Shown: piece after piece, positions 14,994 through 16,143 of the stretch
Numbering within the stretch: the stretch's first letter is position 1
How the letters are laid out: the number at the start of each line of letters is the position of its first letter
Assembly: GCA_913061335.1 (NCBI GenBank)
Contig: CAJXTP010000042.1
Span: 1-16,143 of the forward strand
Source of the DNA: an uncultured Loktanella sp.
GTDB lineage: Bacteria; Pseudomonadota; Alphaproteobacteria; Rhodobacterales; Rhodobacteraceae
Direction of reading: 5' to 3'
DNA: 16,143 nt
Translations under genes and position numbers: made by a program
Notes under the pieces: generated by a model
Told to the model about the DNA's origin: nothing
The model's database searches: none
Seen by the model: the letters and a program-made list of their open reading frames with translations, nothing else

Positions 14994-15845
14994 ATGACAC
15001 AGCTTATCGATACGCACCAACACCTTGTTTATCCTGATGTTGCTGGCTACGGTTGGACAGACGGGATACCTCCTTTGGCCGATCGGGCCTTCAAGCTCGA
15101 ACAGTATCGCGACCTAACCAAAGGCGCGGACATCGCCGGAACGCTGTTTATGGAAACTGGCGTTGATGACGCTGACTACAAAGCCGAGTCCCGTTTCGTT
15201 GCCGAACTTGCGAAGAAACCACAAAGTGGGATTTTGGGGATCATTGCGTCGTGTCGCCCTGAAGACGACGCTGGTTTCACCGAGTGGCTGGACGAATGCG
15301 AAGATCTGGGCGTGGTCGGTTATCGGCGCGTATTACATGTCATGCCGGATGAACTCTCCACTACGGATATCTTTCGCAAAAACCTACGAATGCTTGGTAA
15401 TCGCGGCAAACCCTTCGACTTATGCGTTTTACCCAAACAGTTGCAAATTGGCGGTGAACTTGCGCAGACCTGCGAAAATACAACGTTCATACTAAACCAT
15501 TGCGGCGTTCCAGACATTGCGAGTGGTGGACTAGACCCTTGGCGCGCGGATATCGCGGCGCTCGCCGGTTTGCCAAACGTCTATTGCAAGCTTTCGGGCC
15601 TGCTTGCCTATTGTGCGCCCGGCACCGCTACAGCCGAAACAATCAGTCCATTTGTCGGCCATGTTTTGGATGTGTTCGGCGCGAACCGGATGGTATGGGG
15701 AAGCGATTGGCCTGTTGTTGAACTTGCCAATGGCCTGCCTGACTGGATTGAGGTCACGAATGGAATTCTAAGTCAAATGTCACCTGATGAAGCCAGAGAA
15801 TTGGGATCAAGAACGGCGATCGAGCTGTTTGGACTCAGCGTGTGA
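14994..15845 (+). CDS. Amidohydrolase-2/COG3618 sugar-acid lactonase (L-fuconolactonase-like)
   Basis: This 283-residue TIM-barrel protein of the COG3618 amidohydrolases has DTHQH (6-10) supplying the HxH pair, H169 in ILNHCG, K199 in YCKLSG, and the final-strand D238 in WGSDWPV. This is the residue set of L-fuconolactonases and L-rhamnonolactonases, which open the lactone made by a sugar 1-dehydrogenase; lactonases such as LigI belong to the same group. It therefore fills the step between oxidation and dehydration. AAAAGGA at 14979-14985 lies nine bases before the ATG. It is the last confident gene of the array; the next 255 bp hold no recognised gene and no clear intrinsic terminator. The gene ends in GTGTGA, where a very short overlapping reading frame begins. 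Confidence 0.92.
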   Translation: MTQLIDTHQHLVYPDVAGYGWTDGIPPLADRAFKLEQYRDLTKGADIAGTLFMETGVDDADYKAESRFVAELAKKPQSGILGIIASCRPEDDAGFTEWLDECEDLGVVGYRRVLHVMPDELSTTDIFRKNLRMLGNRGKPFDLCVLPKQLQIGGELAQTCENTTFILNHCGVPDIASGGLDPWRADIAALAGLPNVYCKLSGLLAYCAPGTATAETISPFVGHVLDVFGANRMVWGSDWPVVELANGLPDWIEVTNGILSQMSPDEARELGSRTAIELFGLSV

Positions 15846-15946
15846 CAGGAAATTTGCGTCATATCATCACTACTGTCGTATGTTTGTTGGCCGTCACCTC
15901 ATGTCTACGTGTGGAGCAAGGGTCCCGGCGATTTTTGAGGCGGTAA
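15842..15946 (+). CDS. Possible 34-residue lipoprotein-like micro-ORF
   Basis: A GTG at 15842 overlaps the amidohydrolase stop (GTGTGA) and opens a 34-codon frame ending with TAA at 15944-15946. The peptide begins MTGNLRHIITTVVCLLAVTSC, which resembles a lipoprotein signal: an N-region with Arg and His, a hydrophobic core, and a VTSC lipobox. Only 13 residues (LRVEQGSRRFLRR) follow the cysteine. There is no good ribosome binding site, so expression would rely on coupling. It may be a chance frame or the truncated start of a lost lipoprotein gene. Confidence 0.2.
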   Translation: MTGNLRHIITTVVCLLAVTSCLRVEQGSRRFLRR

Positions 15947-16100
15947 GATCGGGGATGTAAAACTGATTTGCTCCGGATCGGGACAATTGCTTTGAACGGC
16001 CGGTTTTCCCGCTGCGCGGCAGCATCGAAATTTACGCTCACGCAGCATTTCCCACGCCGCGAGCGCACGCAGCGAGAAAATCAAATTCACAGGTTGGGCT
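15846..16100. other. Apparent non-coding 3' tail
   Basis: Apart from the doubtful 34-codon frame, no gene is recognised in this 255 bp. The region from about 15995 to 16085 is rich in related CGC/GCAGC motifs (GCTGC-GCG-GCAGC near 16012-16024, then CTCACGCAGC and GCACGCAGCGAG), giving many small self-complementary possibilities. This resembles an intergenic repeat more than coding sequence. Open minus-strand frames here run into the adapter. No stem-loop followed by a T-run was found to end the operon. Confidence 0.45.
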
Positions 16101-16143
16101 CTGTCTCTTATACACATCTCCGAGCCCACGAGACCTCTCTACA
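16101..16143 (-). other. Nextera/Tn5 library adapter (artefact)
   Basis: CTGTCTCTTATACACATCT (16101-16119) is the inverted Tn5 mosaic end, followed by the inverted P7-side Nextera primer and the inverted index CTCTCTAC (16135-16142). It is the exact reverse complement of positions 4-46. Reading it on the minus strand gives the artefact peptide MGSEMCIRD, familiar from contaminated protein databases. Confidence 0.98.

Noticed and set aside
47..16100. CRISPR arrays, tRNA or rRNA genes, insertion sequences
   Set aside because: No regularly spaced repeats, no transposase-like protein and no recognisable RNA gene were seen on either strand.
15905..16129. Minus-strand 74-codon frame starting MGSEMCIRDR
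   Set aside because: The first nine or ten residues are translated Nextera adapter. The rest has no recognisable domain and no start of its own in genomic sequence.
1..16143. Terminal inverted repeats suggesting a transposon or linear replicon
   Set aside because: The repeats are the Tn5 mosaic end plus commercial primer and index. No transposase gene is present.

Overview
This window is one library insert (about 47-16100) with Illumina Nextera/Tn5 adapter sequence still attached at both ends (1-46 and 16101-16143). The terminal 43 bp are inverted copies of each other and are not biological. The insert looks like an alphaproteobacterium, probably a marine Rhodobacterales/Roseobacter-type organism. 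That placement is an inference from moderate GC, densely packed operons with AGGAGG-type ribosome binding sites, and the general flavour of the proteins; no rRNA or marker gene is present to confirm it.

Layout. An IclR-type regulator (234-1013, +) comes first. It converges on a two-gene minus-strand unit, a MaoC-type hydratase (2523-2071) followed by a Gfo/Idh/MocA oxidoreductase (2074-1010). A 108-bp AT-rich divergent promoter region (about 2524-2631) separates this unit from a very tight plus-strand array of 15 genes (2632-15845). The array encodes: a second MaoC-fold protein, a solute-binding-protein-like protein without a signal peptide, a class III (CaiB/BaiF) CoA-transferase, a complete ABC sugar-type importer (exported binding protein, two permeases, MalK/UgpC-type ATPase), a mandelate-racemase-type enolase-superfamily enzyme, a RhaM-type mutarotase, an RraA-family protein, a two-subunit UxaA/altronate-dehydratase-type enzyme (SAF small subunit plus large subunit), an SDR closely resembling 2-keto-3-deoxy-L-fuconate dehydrogenase/BDH2, a fumarylacetoacetate-hydrolase-family protein, and a COG3618 amidohydrolase (sugar lactonase type). 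Most junctions are stop/start overlaps or gaps under 20 bp. The one clear exception, the 76 bp after the binding-protein gene, holds a strong hairpin.

How the genes work together. The right half reads as a non-phosphorylative (oxidative) pathway for an L-fucose/L-rhamnose-like 6-deoxy sugar: import, anomer interconversion (mutarotase), oxidation to a lactone, lactone hydrolysis (amidohydrolase), dehydration to a 2-keto-3-deoxy acid (enolase-superfamily and/or UxaA-type enzyme), C4 oxidation (SDR), and hydrolytic cleavage (FAH) to pyruvate plus a hydroxy acid such as lactate. No dedicated sugar 1-dehydrogenase is in the plus-strand array; the Gfo/Idh/MocA protein is the best candidate in the window. 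The gene set is reminiscent of the Campylobacter jejuni fuc island (IclR regulator, split altronate-hydrolase-like genes, SDR, amidohydrolase, rhamnose-mutarotase-like gene) and of the Xanthomonas campestris L-fucose pathway.

The unexplained part is the left half. A CoA-transferase, a probably catalytic/non-catalytic MaoC pair, and a signal-less binding-protein homologue are wired into the same transcription units as the sugar genes. This suggests an undescribed CoA-thioester branch, but its substrate cannot be read from the sequence.
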